A stretch of DNA of 64,000 nt from Enterobacter sp. JBIWA008 (lineage in GTDB: Bacteria > Pseudomonadota > Gammaproteobacteria > Enterobacterales > Enterobacteriaceae): NCBI RefSeq assembly GCF_019968765.1, contig NZ_CP074149.1:558001-622000 (forward strand). The letters run 5' to 3'. The translations under genes were made by a program, and so were the position numbers. Numbering within the stretch: position 1 is the first letter of the stretch; every line of letters begins with the position of its first letter. The notes under the pieces are model-generated. The model saw nothing but the letters and a program-made list of their open reading frames with translations, had not been told where the DNA came from and did not search any database. Shown here piece by piece: positions 1 to 11,128 of this stretch.

Positions 1-279
1 CGCCTGCTCTTTATCGGCGGAAGAGTGCCCGGTTGTCGCCAGCAGAGCCTGATAGTAATCGCCCACTTCGGTACCAATAACGACCTGGAACTGCCCGGCG
101 TTGGTGAAGCAGCCTTTGACCATGGAAAGTTCTTCAATGGCCTTCGGGTTGGCTTTGGCCGGATCGTTCAGCACGAAGCGCAGGCGGGTAATGCAATGGC
201 TGACGGTGGCGATGTTCTCGCGTCCGCCGACCAGGACGATCAGCCGATCGATATCTGCTTGTTTGACTTTACTCATCAT
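1..279 (-). CDS. treB: PTS trehalose-specific EIIBC component, N-terminal part (runs off window)
   Basis: Partial gene: only the first 93 codons are in the window and the rest continues past position 1. The visible part is the EIIB domain, which receives phosphate from EIIA(Glc) and passes it to trehalose during import across the inner membrane. The phosphorylatable cysteine lies in the short motif SHCITRLRF, typical of glucose-family EIIB domains. The protein starts with a double Met (ATGATG, 279/276), as in E. coli TreB. The next gene upstream is its repressor treR in the same orientation, and a palindromic operator lies between them. The family call is secure because the N-terminus matches E. 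coli TreB closely. Confidence 0.93.
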   Translation of the reverse strand, partial: MMSKVKQADIDRLIVLVGGRENIATVSHCITRLRFVLNDPAKANPKAIEELSMVKGCFTNAGQFQVVIGTEVGDYYQALLATTGHSSADKEQA

Positions 280-353
280 GAAACCTCATGACAGATGGTG
301 AGGGGTGTAATGACCTGAGCGCAAGCCTACTCCTTCAGCGTGACGGCGAAAAT

Positions 354-365
354 GGGAACGTTCCC
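354..365. promoter_or_regulatory. TreR operator of treB(C)
   Basis: This is a perfect 12-bp palindrome, GGGAACGTTCCC, 75 bp upstream of the treB start and downstream of treR. LacI-family repressors bind such GC-centred palindromes, and the trehalose operator of enterobacteria has this form. Operator identity is inferred from the match and position. Confidence 0.75.
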
Positions 366-403
366 GAAATCGGGCAAAGATCACAATAATCTGTGTTAGG
401 GGG

Positions 404-1351
404 TTACGAAAGGTGGGCCGGAATAACGATCTGACGCGGCTCAGCGCGCCCGTTGATCTGCTCGATCAGCTGCGCGGCGGCCTGTCTGCCGGACTCGGCG
501 TAGCCCGGATCGACGGTGATGATCTCCGGGTGCAGGAACTTCATCAGCGGCGTGCTGCCGACGCTCGCCACCTGCAGGCTTTCGATGCGCTGCTCCTGCA
601 GATATTTGCTGGCACCCAGCGCCAGGGTATCCGTGGCGCACACCAGCGCGGTGGTCTGCGGCGTCAGAACGCTGGCGACCTGCTCGTAGCCCTGCTTCAT
701 GCCCAGCCCGGGCAGGGAGGCCACGGCGGAAAGATTGTGCTTTTTGCAAAAGGCCAGGTACGCCTCATGACGACGCTTGCCGGTGGTGACGTCCGCGTGC
801 GGGACACCGAGGAAGCTGATGTGGCGATGGCCTTCGTCATACAGGCGCTGCATCAGGGTGATAATTGCGCCCTCGTCGTCATAGCAGACGGAGGCAAAGC
901 CGTGGGCATCGCGCGCCAGCAGCACCAGCGATGGCTGCCAGGGTTTTAGCATCTCGTCCTTAATGCCGGTAAAACCGAACAGCACCACGCCATCAATGTT
1001 GCGCCTCTGGAGCATACCCAGATGCTCTTCAACCAGTTGCGACGAGAACTGGCTTTCCATCATGATCGGATCATACCCCTGCTCATAGAAGGCGGGGAGC
1101 ATGGTCTGCACGGCGAGGTTTTCAGACAGAGAGTCCAGACGCGAGACAATGATGGCGACGACTTTGTCACTCTGCCCGCGCATGGCGCGCGCGGAGCGGG
1201 AAGGGGAAAATCCGTGCTGATTCATGACCGCCTCAACGCGCTCGCGGGTGCGTTCGCTGACGCCGCTCTCGTTGTTCAGCACGCGTGAGACGGTCGATTT
1301 CCCCACGCCGCTTAAACGCGCGATGTCTTTAATCGTAAGGCGGTTCTGCAT
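404..1351 (-). CDS. treR: Trehalose operon repressor, LacI family
   Basis: A 315-residue LacI/GalR-type repressor that senses trehalose-6-phosphate and controls treBC. The N-terminal helix-turn-helix is intact (LTIKDIARLSGVGKSTVSRVLN, about residues 4-25, followed by the hinge region), then a periplasmic-binding-like sensor domain. A longer open frame extends upstream to 1480, but the start at 1351 (MQNRLTIKDI) places the HTH at the usual distance and matches the family length. It lies immediately upstream of treB in the same direction, as in E. coli and Salmonella, and is divergent from mgtA. Confidence 0.93.
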   Translation of the reverse strand: MQNRLTIKDIARLSGVGKSTVSRVLNNESGVSERTRERVEAVMNQHGFSPSRSARAMRGQSDKVVAIIVSRLDSLSENLAVQTMLPAFYEQGYDPIMMESQFSSQLVEEHLGMLQRRNIDGVVLFGFTGIKDEMLKPWQPSLVLLARDAHGFASVCYDDEGAIITLMQRLYDEGHRHISFLGVPHADVTTGKRRHEAYLAFCKKHNLSAVASLPGLGMKQGYEQVASVLTPQTTALVCATDTLALGASKYLQEQRIESLQVASVGSTPLMKFLHPEIITVDPGYAESGRQAAAQLIEQINGRAEPRQIVIPAHLS

Positions 1352-1428
1352 GCTGTATTCCCTGTAACAACGACGATGTAGTGAATTGAGCCTAATGCTA
1401 TAGCGCGATTTCGCTATGGGCAAAGTCT

Positions 1429-1463
1429 GGTTTACGTTCGGTTTATTTGCAGGGGGGTATAAT
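1429..1463 (+). promoter_or_regulatory. PhoP box and -10 element of the mgtA promoter
   Basis: Two direct GGTTTA hexamers separated by 5 bp (1429-1434 and 1440-1445) form a consensus PhoP box. A perfect TATAAT (1458-1463) follows 12 bp later, the spacing seen at PhoP-activated promoters where the box replaces the -35 element. Transcription should begin near 1470, about 270 bp before mgtA, giving a long leader. Confidence 0.9.
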
Positions 1464-1469
1464 ACCGCC

Positions 1470-1742
1470 CGAATCGTCATAAAGGGTATGCCTAAATCCC
1501 TGGACTGCGCGGCGACACCCTACTTTTTACTTACCGGAGGCTTCATGGATCCCGATCCCACACCTCTCCTGAACGGGAGAATGCGTTCTTTCCGGTAAGC
1601 CAGCCTGTTGCTGACTCACCGGTGATGTGAGGCAGCAACGTCTTAAACGTTCCTGCTTGAAAAATTGAGTGCCTCTCAGGTACGGCTTTGCCACGCCTGA
1701 AGGAATTGCTGCGTCCGCCCCGGCGGATGCGGAGGAATGACT
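1470..1742 (+). promoter_or_regulatory. mgtA 5' leader (Mg2+-responsive leader)
   Basis: About 270 nt separate the predicted PhoP-dependent start from the mgtA ATG, and the leader contains mgtL. In enterobacteria this leader switches between alternative stem-loops in response to Mg2+ and to mgtL translation, with Rho-dependent termination at high Mg2+. I infer this function from position and from the conserved PhoP box and MgtL. I did not fold the RNA. Confidence 0.7.
1545..1598 (+). CDS. mgtL: mgtA leader peptide
   Basis: A 17-codon ORF, MDPDPTPLLNGRMRSFR, with a GGAGG ribosome-binding site (1536-1540) 4 nt before its ATG. The N-terminal acidic/proline pattern (D-P-D-P-T-P) matches MgtL of E. 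coli and Salmonella (M-E-P-D-P-T-P). There, slow translation through proline codons or destabilisation of the ribosome at low Mg2+ controls transcription into mgtA. It lies inside the PhoP-driven leader, about 145 bp before mgtA. The central and C-terminal residues differ from E. coli, which fits selection on the proline-rich start rather than on the product. Confidence 0.88.
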   Translation: MDPDPTPLLNGRMRSFR

Positions 1743-4451
<2,709 letters not shown>

Positions 4452-4575
4452 AAACATACCCTCACCCTCAATTCAACAACCTGTGATCTCCGTCGGCGCA
4501 TTCGCTTGACGACAAATTGAGCGCATGTTAACAGAATGTTTTGCCTTTATTTGGCCCGTCAGATAAGGAACATTC

Positions 4576-6960
4576 ATGTTACGGTACAGTCTCTTAACCG
4601 CCGGGCTGATGCTCGGCGCCTCTGCCTTTGCCGCCCCGGCAGGGGATCTCCCTTTGATGCCCTGGCCTGCCAAAGTCGAACGCCCGACGACTCAGGGCGC
4701 GCTGGTGCTTAACGATAAAATCTCTGTCAGCGTCAGCGGCGACGATCTCGGTGACGCCGTTAACCGCCTGCGCCAGCGCATTGCCCTGCAAACCGGCTGG
4801 ACGCTGCAGCCGCAGGCCGACAAGCCTGAAAAGCCGACCATCCGTATCGCGATTGCCAAAAAGGTAAAACCGCAGCCGCTGCCGGACAGCGATGAAAGCT
4901 ATAGGCTCACGGTGGACGCCAGCGGCGTCGATATCTCCGCCAATACCCGCTTCGGCGCGCTGCGCGCCATGGAAACGCTGCTCCAGCTGATGCAGAACGG
5001 CGCGGAAAACACCTCGCTGCCGTGGGTCACCGTTGAAGATTCGCCGCGCTTCCCGTGGCGCGGGCTTCTGCTCGACTCGGCGCGTCACTTTATTCCGCTG
5101 CCGGATATCAAGCGCCAGATCGACGGCATGGCCGCGGCAAAGCTCAACGTCCTGCACTGGCACTTAACCGACGATCAGGGCTGGCGCTTCAGCTCGAAGC
5201 GCTACCCTAAGCTGACGCAGCTCGCCAGCGACGGGCTGTTCTACACGCCGGAACAGATGCGCGAGGTCGTGCGTTACGCAACCGAGCGCGGCATTCGCGT
5301 GGTGCCGGAGATCGACATGCCCGGCCACGCCTCGGCAATTGCCGTGGCCTATCCGGAGCTGATGAGCGCCCCGGGGCCGTACGCCATGGAACGCCACTGG
5401 GGCGTGCTGAAGCCAGTGATGGATCCCACAAAAGAGGCAACCTACGCCTTTGCTGACGCGATGGTCAGCGAACTGGCGGCGATCTTCCCCGATCCTTATC
5501 TGCATATCGGCGGCGACGAGGTGGACGACAGCCAGTGGAAAGCGAACGCCGCGATCCAGAACTTCATGCGCGACAACAGGCTGGCGGACAGCCACGCGCT
5601 GCAGGCGTATTTCAACCGCAGGCTGGAAACGATCCTCGAGAAGCATCACCGTCAGATGGTCGGCTGGGACGAGATCTATCACCCTGACTTACCAAAAAGC
5701 ATCCTGATCCAGTCCTGGCAAGGGCAGGACGCGCTGGGGCAGGTGGTGCAGAACGGCTACAAGGGCATTCTCTCTACCGGTTTCTATCTCGACCAGCCCC
5801 AGTCCACCGCCTATCACTACCGCAACGAAATCGTTCCGCAGGGGCTAAACGGTGTGGATGTGATTGCAGACACCGACAGCGCCCAGAGCTGGGCCTTTTC
5901 CATGCCGCGCCTGAAGGGCAAGCCGGTGGAGGGGAGCTTCACGCTGGTGAAAGGGGACGCCGGCTGGCGCGGGTTTATTGATTTTGCCGGGAAATCCCGC
6001 CGCGCGGTGCAGAATATCGAATGGCGCGATGACAGCCAGGTCACGTTTACCGTCGACACGTGGATGGGCGAAACGCGCCCGGTCGTCACCGTCGATAACG
6101 ACAAGCTCACCGGCTATTTCCTGGTGGGGAATACGCGCTACCCAATCAGCGGCACGCGTCTGGACGCGGTGCCAAAAGGCATTCCGCCCGTCGTGCCAGA
6201 CGTGGCGAATCAGGCCAACCTACTCGGCGGGGAAGCCGCGCTGTGGGCGGAAAACGTGGTGGCGCCGGTGCTGGATATTCGCCTGTGGCCGCGTACGTTT
6301 GCGGTGGCGGAGCGGCTGTGGTCCGCGCAGGACGTCAACGACGTCGATAACATGTACACCCGCCTTCAGGCGATGGACAGCTGGTCGACGGTGTCGGTCG
6401 GGCTGCAGCAGCATACCCAGCAGCAGGTGCAGTTCACGCGCCTCGCCGGTAATGCTGACGCTCTGCCGCTGCAGATCCTCGCTCAGGCGCTTGAACCGGC
6501 TCAGTATTACACCCGTCAGCACCTGAAGTTCCAGGCGGGAAATTATCATCAGTTCGAACCGCTCAACCGCTTCGCCGATGCGCTGAACGCCGAAAGCGCC
6601 ACCGTGCGCCAGATGAACAAATGGGCGGACCGCCTGGTGAGCGATGCGGAAGACGCGGAAAGCGCTGAGGCGCTGCGCCACGTCTTTAATCGCTGGCAGA
6701 GCAACACCAGCGACGCTCTCGCGTTAAGCGAAAACAGCTATCAGCTAAAGGCGATGAAGCCGGTGATTCAGGAGGTGGATAAGCTAGCCTCGATTGGCCT
6801 GCGGCTAACCGATCTGGTGGCGCGTCAGGGCACGCTGGACGATAAAGAGATAGCGTCGATTCAGAGCGAGCTGGATAACGCGGCGAAGGTCCAGGACGAG
6901 GTGGTGATTGCGGCGGTGTACCCGCTGGAGACGCTGCTCAGGGCGACGCGGAATCAGTAG
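4576..6960 (+). CDS. Beta-N-acetylhexosaminidase, GH20 family (periplasmic)
   Basis: A 794-residue glycoside hydrolase family 20 enzyme that removes terminal GlcNAc from chitobiose-type oligosaccharides by substrate-assisted catalysis. It has a signal peptide (first about 20 residues, hydrophobic core, cleavage near AFA-AP), an N-terminal GH20b domain (about 25-150) and the catalytic barrel. The barrel motif HIGGDEV carries the catalytic Asp-Glu pair (D314/E315), with HWHLTDDQGWR and EIDMPGHA upstream. A long C-terminal helical region follows. It is single-cistron: its own start lies 125 bp after mgtA and a strong terminator follows. E. coli K-12 lacks it here. Confidence 0.9.
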   Translation: MLRYSLLTAGLMLGASAFAAPAGDLPLMPWPAKVERPTTQGALVLNDKISVSVSGDDLGDAVNRLRQRIALQTGWTLQPQADKPEKPTIRIAIAKKVKPQPLPDSDESYRLTVDASGVDISANTRFGALRAMETLLQLMQNGAENTSLPWVTVEDSPRFPWRGLLLDSARHFIPLPDIKRQIDGMAAAKLNVLHWHLTDDQGWRFSSKRYPKLTQLASDGLFYTPEQMREVVRYATERGIRVVPEIDMPGHASAIAVAYPELMSAPGPYAMERHWGVLKPVMDPTKEATYAFADAMVSELAAIFPDPYLHIGGDEVDDSQWKANAAIQNFMRDNRLADSHALQAYFNRRLETILEKHHRQMVGWDEIYHPDLPKSILIQSWQGQDALGQVVQNGYKGILSTGFYLDQPQSTAYHYRNEIVPQGLNGVDVIADTDSAQSWAFSMPRLKGKPVEGSFTLVKGDAGWRGFIDFAGKSRRAVQNIEWRDDSQVTFTVDTWMGETRPVVTVDNDKLTGYFLVGNTRYPISGTRLDAVPKGIPPVVPDVANQANLLGGEAALWAENVVAPVLDIRLWPRTFAVAERLWSAQDVNDVDNMYTRLQAMDSWSTVSVGLQQHTQQQVQFTRLAGNADALPLQILAQALEPAQYYTRQHLKFQAGNYHQFEPLNRFADALNAESATVRQMNKWADRLVSDAEDAESAEALRHVFNRWQSNTSDALALSENSYQLKAMKPVIQEVDKLASIGLRLTDLVARQGTLDDKEIASIQSELDNAAKVQDEVVIAAVYPLETLLRATRNQ

Positions 6961-6967
6961 CAAGCAA

Positions 6968-6997
6968 CAAAAAAGGCAGCCCGGGCTGCCTTTTTTT
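6968..6997. terminator. Bidirectional rho-independent terminator
   Basis: A perfect stem GGCAGCCCGGGCTGCC is flanked by an A-run on the left and a T-run on the right. It can therefore terminate the hexosaminidase transcript on the plus strand and ridA on the minus strand. Confidence 0.92.
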
Positions 6998-7011
6998 ATC
7001 GCCAAAGCGAA

Positions 7012-7398
7012 TTAGCGACGTACCGCAATCGCTTCGATTTCAATTTTCACGTCTTTTGGCAGACGGGCCACTTCCACGCAGGAGCGCGCCGGGAAGGTGG
7101 CGTTGTGCTCGGTGAAGAACGCTTCGTAGGTGGCGTTAACGGTGGCGAAATCGTTCAGATCTTTCACGAAAACGGTAGTTTTCACGATATCGCCCACTTT
7201 CAGGCCTGCGGATTCCACGATAGCCTGCACGTTTTCCAGCGACTGACGCGCCTGTGCCGCCACGTCTTCCGGCACCGCGCCGGTTTTTGGGTTCACCGGG
7301 ATCTGACCTGAAGTGATGATCATGCTGCCCAGATCAACGCCCTGAACGTAGGGGCCGATAGCCGCGGGTGCATTTTCCGTCGCGAGTACTTTGCTCAT
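7012..7398 (-). CDS. ridA: 2-iminobutanoate/2-iminopropanoate deaminase
   Basis: A 128-residue RidA/YjgF/YER057c/UK114 family protein. It hydrolyses reactive enamine/imine intermediates released by PLP enzymes such as threonine dehydratase and protects branched-chain amino acid metabolism. The family signature near the C-terminus is present, including the substrate-binding Arg (about residue 105, PARSCVEVARLPKD). It follows pyrBI in the same orientation, as in E. coli, with a separate RBS and about 70 bp between them. Confidence 0.95.
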   Translation of the reverse strand: MSKVLATENAPAAIGPYVQGVDLGSMIITSGQIPVNPKTGAVPEDVAAQARQSLENVQAIVESAGLKVGDIVKTTVFVKDLNDFATVNATYEAFFTEHNATFPARSCVEVARLPKDVKIEIEAIAVRR

Positions 7399-7471
7399 GT
7401 TTTCTCCAGAATTACAGCGTTAAGAATGTTCCCGGCCATTATAACAGCCGGGATTTCATTACCAACCTCAA

Positions 7472-7933
7472 TTAGTTGGCCAGCACCACATAATGAGAAA
7501 ACTCTTTTTCGCAGTATTTGCATTTGAGCGCGATGTCATCGGCGCGTTTTTTCACTGCAAAGCTGGAAGAAACCGGCTCAGCGTGGCTGATGCAGTTGCT
7601 GTTCGGGCAGACCAGCACGCTTTCGATGCGATCCGGCAGGCTCGGACGGGATTTGCCGACCACTTCATACTCGTCAATGCGGTTGACGGTGGCGTCCGGC
7701 GCGTACAGCGACAGCTGGTTGACCTGCTCGTCGGTCAGGAAGGTATTCTCGATTTTAATCAGATCCTTGCGGCCCATCTCGCCCGACGGCAGGTTCAGAC
7801 CGATGGTGATGCGCTGGTCGGTTTCGGTCAGTTTGAACAGCGTCAGCAGCTTAAAGCCCACCTGCGCAGGGATGTGGTCAATCACGGTGCCGCGCTTGAT
7901 GGCTTCAACCTGGAGTTTGTTATCGTGTGTCAT
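7472..7933 (-). CDS. pyrI: Aspartate carbamoyltransferase regulatory subunit
   Basis: A 153-residue regulatory chain of ATCase, binding CTP/UTP (inhibition) or ATP (activation). The C-terminal zinc site is visible as CPNSNC and CKYC, four cysteines that join the regulatory to the catalytic subunits. It is co-transcribed 12 bp after pyrB and controlled through the pyrL attenuator. Confidence 0.97.
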   Translation of the reverse strand: MTHDNKLQVEAIKRGTVIDHIPAQVGFKLLTLFKLTETDQRITIGLNLPSGEMGRKDLIKIENTFLTDEQVNQLSLYAPDATVNRIDEYEVVGKSRPSLPDRIESVLVCPNSNCISHAEPVSSSFAVKKRADDIALKCKYCEKEFSHYVVLAN

Positions 7934-7945
7934 GGTCGTTTCCCC

Positions 7946-8878
7946 TTACAGTGCCAATTCGCGATTCAGAACCAGTGCCAGTAACGCCTGGCGAGCGAAG
8001 ATGCCGTTCCCGGCCTGCTGGAAGTACCAGGCGTGCGGCGTCTTATCCACGTCTGTTGTGATCTCATCGATGCGCGGCAGCGGGTGCAGCACCTTCATGT
8101 TGTCGCGTGCGCCCTCAAGATCGCTGGCGCGCAGCACGAACTGCGCCTTCACGTTGGCGTATTCGGACGGGTCCAGACGCTCTTTCTGCACGCGGGTCAT
8201 GTACAGAATATCCACGTGGCTCATCACCTCTTCGATGCTGGCATGCAGGCTCCACTGAATGCCTTTTTCGTCCAGCATGTCGAGAATGTACTGCGGCATC
8301 GCCAGCGCGTCCGGGGCGATAAAGAAGAAGCGGTTGCCGTTAAATTTCGCCAGCGCCTGGGTCAGGGAGTGGACGGTGCGGCCGTATTTCAGGTCGCCGA
8401 CCATGGCGATATTCAGGTTCTCGAGCTTGCCCTGCGTCTCCTGAATGGTGAACAGATCCAGCAGGGTCTGCGTCGGGTGCTGGTTGGCACCGTCACCGGC
8501 GTTCAGCACCGGAATGCCGCCGGAAAACTCGGTCGCCAGGCGCGCCGCGCCCTCCTGCGGGTGGCGCATCACAATCGCGTCGACGTAGGTGCTGATGACT
8601 GAAATGGTATCCGCCAGGGTTTCGCCTTTTTTACCCAGCGACGTGTTGCTGCTGTCCGAGAAGCCCACCACGCTCGCGCCCAGGCGGTGCATGGAGGTTT
8701 CAAAGGAGAGGCGGGTGCGGGTTGACGCTTCGAAGAAGCAGCTCGCAATCACCTTGTGCTTCAGCAGCTCCGGTTGCGGATTAGCCTTCAGTTTTGCCGC
8801 GGTTTCCAGAACCAGTTCCAGCTCTTCGCGGCTGAGGTCGTTTATGGAAATGATGTGTTTTTGATAAAGCGGATTCAT
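7946..8878 (-). CDS. pyrB: Aspartate carbamoyltransferase catalytic subunit
   Basis: A 310-residue catalytic chain that condenses carbamoyl phosphate and aspartate, the first committed step of pyrimidine synthesis. The carbamoyl-phosphate loop [16 protein letters not shown] (about residues 52-67) and the HPLPR motif near the C-terminus are intact. E. coli PyrB has 311 residues. It is the first structural gene of pyrLBI. Confidence 0.97.
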   Translation of the reverse strand: MNPLYQKHIISINDLSREELELVLETAAKLKANPQPELLKHKVIASCFFEASTRTRLSFETSMHRLGASVVGFSDSSNTSLGKKGETLADTISVISTYVDAIVMRHPQEGAARLATEFSGGIPVLNAGDGANQHPTQTLLDLFTIQETQGKLENLNIAMVGDLKYGRTVHSLTQALAKFNGNRFFFIAPDALAMPQYILDMLDEKGIQWSLHASIEEVMSHVDILYMTRVQKERLDPSEYANVKAQFVLRASDLEGARDNMKVLHPLPRIDEITTDVDKTPHAWYFQQAGNGIFARQALLALVLNRELAL

Positions 8879-8899
8879 GTTTATCTCCTGACGCCGGGC

Positions 8900-8926
8900 A
8901 AAAAAAAGCCCCTCAAATGAGGGGCT
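8900..8926 (-). terminator. pyrBI attenuator
   Basis: Read on the minus strand this is a GC-rich hairpin (stem GAGCCCCTC-type arms at 8907-8914 and 8919-8926, 4-nt loop) followed by eight Us. It lies just before pyrB and overlaps the end of pyrL. In E. coli, low UTP stalls RNA polymerase in the leader so that the coupled ribosome prevents this hairpin from forming. Confidence 0.93.
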
Positions 8927-9017
8927 CTGGGAATAGGTTTAGCAACGGGAAGAAAAACGGCAGGCCAGCGTCTGATTTCAGACGCGGTAAGACGTTATGT
9001 CGTACACGCTTGACCAT
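8913..9017 (-). CDS. pyrL: pyrBI operon leader peptide
   Basis: A 34-codon leader whose start ([20 protein letters not shown]) matches E. coli PyrL (MVQCVRHFVLPRLKKDAGLP). The run of three Phe codons corresponds to the U-rich pause region. The stop codon lies within the attenuator stem, so a translating ribosome can mask the terminator. It is shorter than the 44-residue E. coli peptide. Longer in-frame upstream extension exists but has no counterpart in the family. Confidence 0.9.
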   Translation of the reverse strand: MVKRVRHNVLPRLKSDAGLPFFFPLLNLFPEPLI

Positions 9018-9117
9018 GCTTCCTCCCGGCAAATTGTCGGGCATTATACGCAGCTCGCTTTTCGGATCAAGCGATTTAATGCACGCTTTACTCAATGCAA
9101 ACGGTTCTTTATGAATA

Positions 9118-9597
9118 TTAATGCGTTCTGAGTAAATAATTAATTTGCTTATGCACCAGAGCGGTGCGCTTCACGACCCGGGGAGCGACCCAGACGATAC
9201 TGCTGCCGGCCACCACGCCTAAAATTTCCGGTAGCTGGTGATAATCCAGAATACGCGCCACCGCGCGGCCATATCCGGCGACGGTATGAACAAGGATAAA
9301 CTCGCTATTATGCTCGACGCTGACCACCATTTCGGACACGGTACGCGCGGCGTCCGGGGCAGGGAGCAGCTGGGGATTCAGCGAATAAATCTTTAGCCCT
9401 TTGGCATTTCGAATTTTTATAACACCGAGCAATTTAAGCAGACGTGAAACGGTGGACTGGCTGATGGTCTCAAAACCACGCTCCTGCAAATCCCGGCGGA
9501 TCTCCTCCTGAGAGAGATAGCTCTTTTCTGCGATCAGGCGCTGGCAGACCGTCAGCTGTAGTTGCTCTTTGGGAGAGTACTCTTCGTAATCCATCAT
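9118..9597 (-). CDS. ArgR-family regulator of the arginine deiminase operon
   Basis: A 159-residue paralogue of the arginine repressor. It has an N-terminal winged helix (about residues 10-70, with a QSTVSRLLKLLGVIKIRN recognition region) and a C-terminal arginine-binding oligomerisation domain. The start is uncertain: ATGs at 9606, 9597 and 9594 share a GGGAA-type RBS, and an open frame to 9750 overlaps arcD. I chose the MMDYEEY start, as in the Salmonella homologue. It is the last gene of the arc operon, 80 bp after arcD with a REP element between. It probably adds arginine control specific to this operon, beside the housekeeping ArgR. Confidence 0.82.
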   Translation of the reverse strand: MMDYEEYSPKEQLQLTVCQRLIAEKSYLSQEEIRRDLQERGFETISQSTVSRLLKLLGVIKIRNAKGLKIYSLNPQLLPAPDAARTVSEMVVSVEHNSEFILVHTVAGYGRAVARILDYHQLPEILGVVAGSSIVWVAPRVVKRTALVHKQINYLLRTH

Positions 9598-9648
9598 AGT
9601 TCCCATATCAGTTCCCGAAATAACCGGTGGCACCGCACCGATCCGTAG

Positions 9649-9674
9649 GCCGGATAAGCGCAGCGCCATCCGGC
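9649..9674. repeat. REP-type palindromic element
   Basis: Imperfect palindrome with GCCGGAT and ATCCGGC arms around a GCGCAGCGC-type centre, between arcD and the ArgR paralogue. It is typical of enterobacterial REP/BIME units that stabilise upstream mRNA segments or attenuate downstream expression. Confidence 0.8.
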
Positions 9675-9677
9675 AAA

Positions 9678-11081
9678 TCACAACAAGGCACCCAGACTTA
9701 ACGCCACCATAATCACCACCGTTAATATCCCCAGCAGCGGCGCCACCCATTTCAGATAACGTACGTAGGGCACGCGGGCGATAGCCAGCCCGCCCATCAC
9801 GACGGCAGAGGTGGGCGTGACGAGGTTAACGATGCCGGAGGCCGACTGGTAAGCCGTCACCACGAGGTCGCGGTTGACGTTAGCGAAATCGGCAAGCGGC
9901 GCCATGATCGGCATCGTCAGAACGGCCAGGCCGGATGAAGAAGGCACAAGAAACGACAGCACGACCTCCAGCCAGTACATCACGTTGATAAACGCTACCG
10001 TGGACAACCCGCTGACCAGCCCTTCCGCGCTGTGCAAAATGGTGTGAGTAATCATGCCCTTATCCATGATGACTACGATACCGCGCGCGATGCCGATAAT
10101 CAGCGCGACGCCCAGCAAATCTCGCGCGCCGTTGATAAACGTCGACGTCAGCTCCTCTTCGCTCATGCGGGCGATAAGCCCCACGATGATGGCGCTGGCG
10201 AGAAACACCGCTGAGATCTCCGCCATCCACCAGCCCAGCACCGCCACGCCGTAGATCATCACCGCGAAGGCGAGGGCGAAAATCACCAGGATGATTTTGC
10301 GCACCGGGGTGAATTCCAGCGACCGTGCGCCCTTGTCGCCGAGGAAATGGGCGCGGTTCTCTTCCTGCTTATCCGCAACGATCGACAGCGACGGATCCTG
10401 GCGCACCTTACGGGCGTAACGCATCACCCACGCCACGCAGATGACCCAGCCGATGACCAGCAGCGCCACGCGTAGGGCGATGCCGTTAGTGAAGGGGATC
10501 CCGGCAGCGTTGGCGGCGATCACCGTGGCAAACGGGTTAATGGTAGAGCCGAGCGTGCCGATCCCCGCCCCGAGCAGCACGGTGGAGGCGGCGACAACAG
10601 GATCGAACCGGGCGGCCAGCATCACCGGCACCAGCAGGGTGTAGAACGGCAGCGACTCTTCGGCCATGCCGTAAATCGTGCCGCCTGCGGCAAACAGCGC
10701 CATCAGGATCGGGATCATCCACTCCTCGCGTCCGCGCAGCCGGGTGGTGACGCGTTCGATCCCGGCGTCAATCGCCCCGGTTTTGGTGACGATCCCGAGA
10801 AAGCCGCCGATGATCAGAATAAACAGCGCCACGTCGATCGCCCCGGCCTGGCCGGAAACCGGATCGTACAGCCCGGCGATGGGCGCCATCAGGACGGAAA
10901 CCAGCCCCTGCGGATGCGCCGCCACGTGCGCGTACGTTCCGGCAATCGGGACTTCTTTACCGAGGGTGTCGTTCATCGCCATCTGGTACTGACCGGCGGG
11001 GACGACCCAGCTCAGCGCCGCCACAACGGCAATCAGAAAAAAGAGAATGGTGTAAGCGGAGGGAAACTTAAACTTGCCCAT
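9678..11081 (-). CDS. arcD: YfcC-family arginine/ornithine antiporter of the deiminase pathway
   Basis: A 467-residue multi-pass inner membrane protein (about 12 hydrophobic segments) of the YfcC/ArcD-like ion transporter superfamily. In this operon it should exchange extracellular arginine for ornithine, feeding arginine deiminase without energy cost. Family markers include the PxAGQY motif near the N-terminus and repeated glycine-rich helices. It lies after arcB in the same direction, separated by a strong intercistronic hairpin. The family is secure. Substrate is inferred from operon context. Confidence 0.85.
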   Translation of the reverse strand: MGKFKFPSAYTILFFLIAVVAALSWVVPAGQYQMAMNDTLGKEVPIAGTYAHVAAHPQGLVSVLMAPIAGLYDPVSGQAGAIDVALFILIIGGFLGIVTKTGAIDAGIERVTTRLRGREEWMIPILMALFAAGGTIYGMAEESLPFYTLLVPVMLAARFDPVVAASTVLLGAGIGTLGSTINPFATVIAANAAGIPFTNGIALRVALLVIGWVICVAWVMRYARKVRQDPSLSIVADKQEENRAHFLGDKGARSLEFTPVRKIILVIFALAFAVMIYGVAVLGWWMAEISAVFLASAIIVGLIARMSEEELTSTFINGARDLLGVALIIGIARGIVVIMDKGMITHTILHSAEGLVSGLSTVAFINVMYWLEVVLSFLVPSSSGLAVLTMPIMAPLADFANVNRDLVVTAYQSASGIVNLVTPTSAVVMGGLAIARVPYVRYLKWVAPLLGILTVVIMVALSLGALL

Positions 11082-11095
11082 GATGTTCTCCTGAA

Positions 11096-11123
11096 GCCCG
11101 GCGCACCCCGCGGCGCGCCGGGC
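11096..11123 (-). other. Intercistronic stem-loop between arcB and arcD
   Basis: Perfect 9-bp inverted repeat GCCCGGCGC / GCGCCGGGC with a 10-nt loop fills the 47-bp gap between arcB and arcD. It lacks a U-run on the minus strand, so it is more likely a processing or mRNA-stability element than a terminator. Confidence 0.65.
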
Positions 11124-11128
11124 GGTGA

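Noticed and set aside
366..403. CRP site upstream of treB
   Set aside because: Only one TGTGA half is convincing; the second half is poor.
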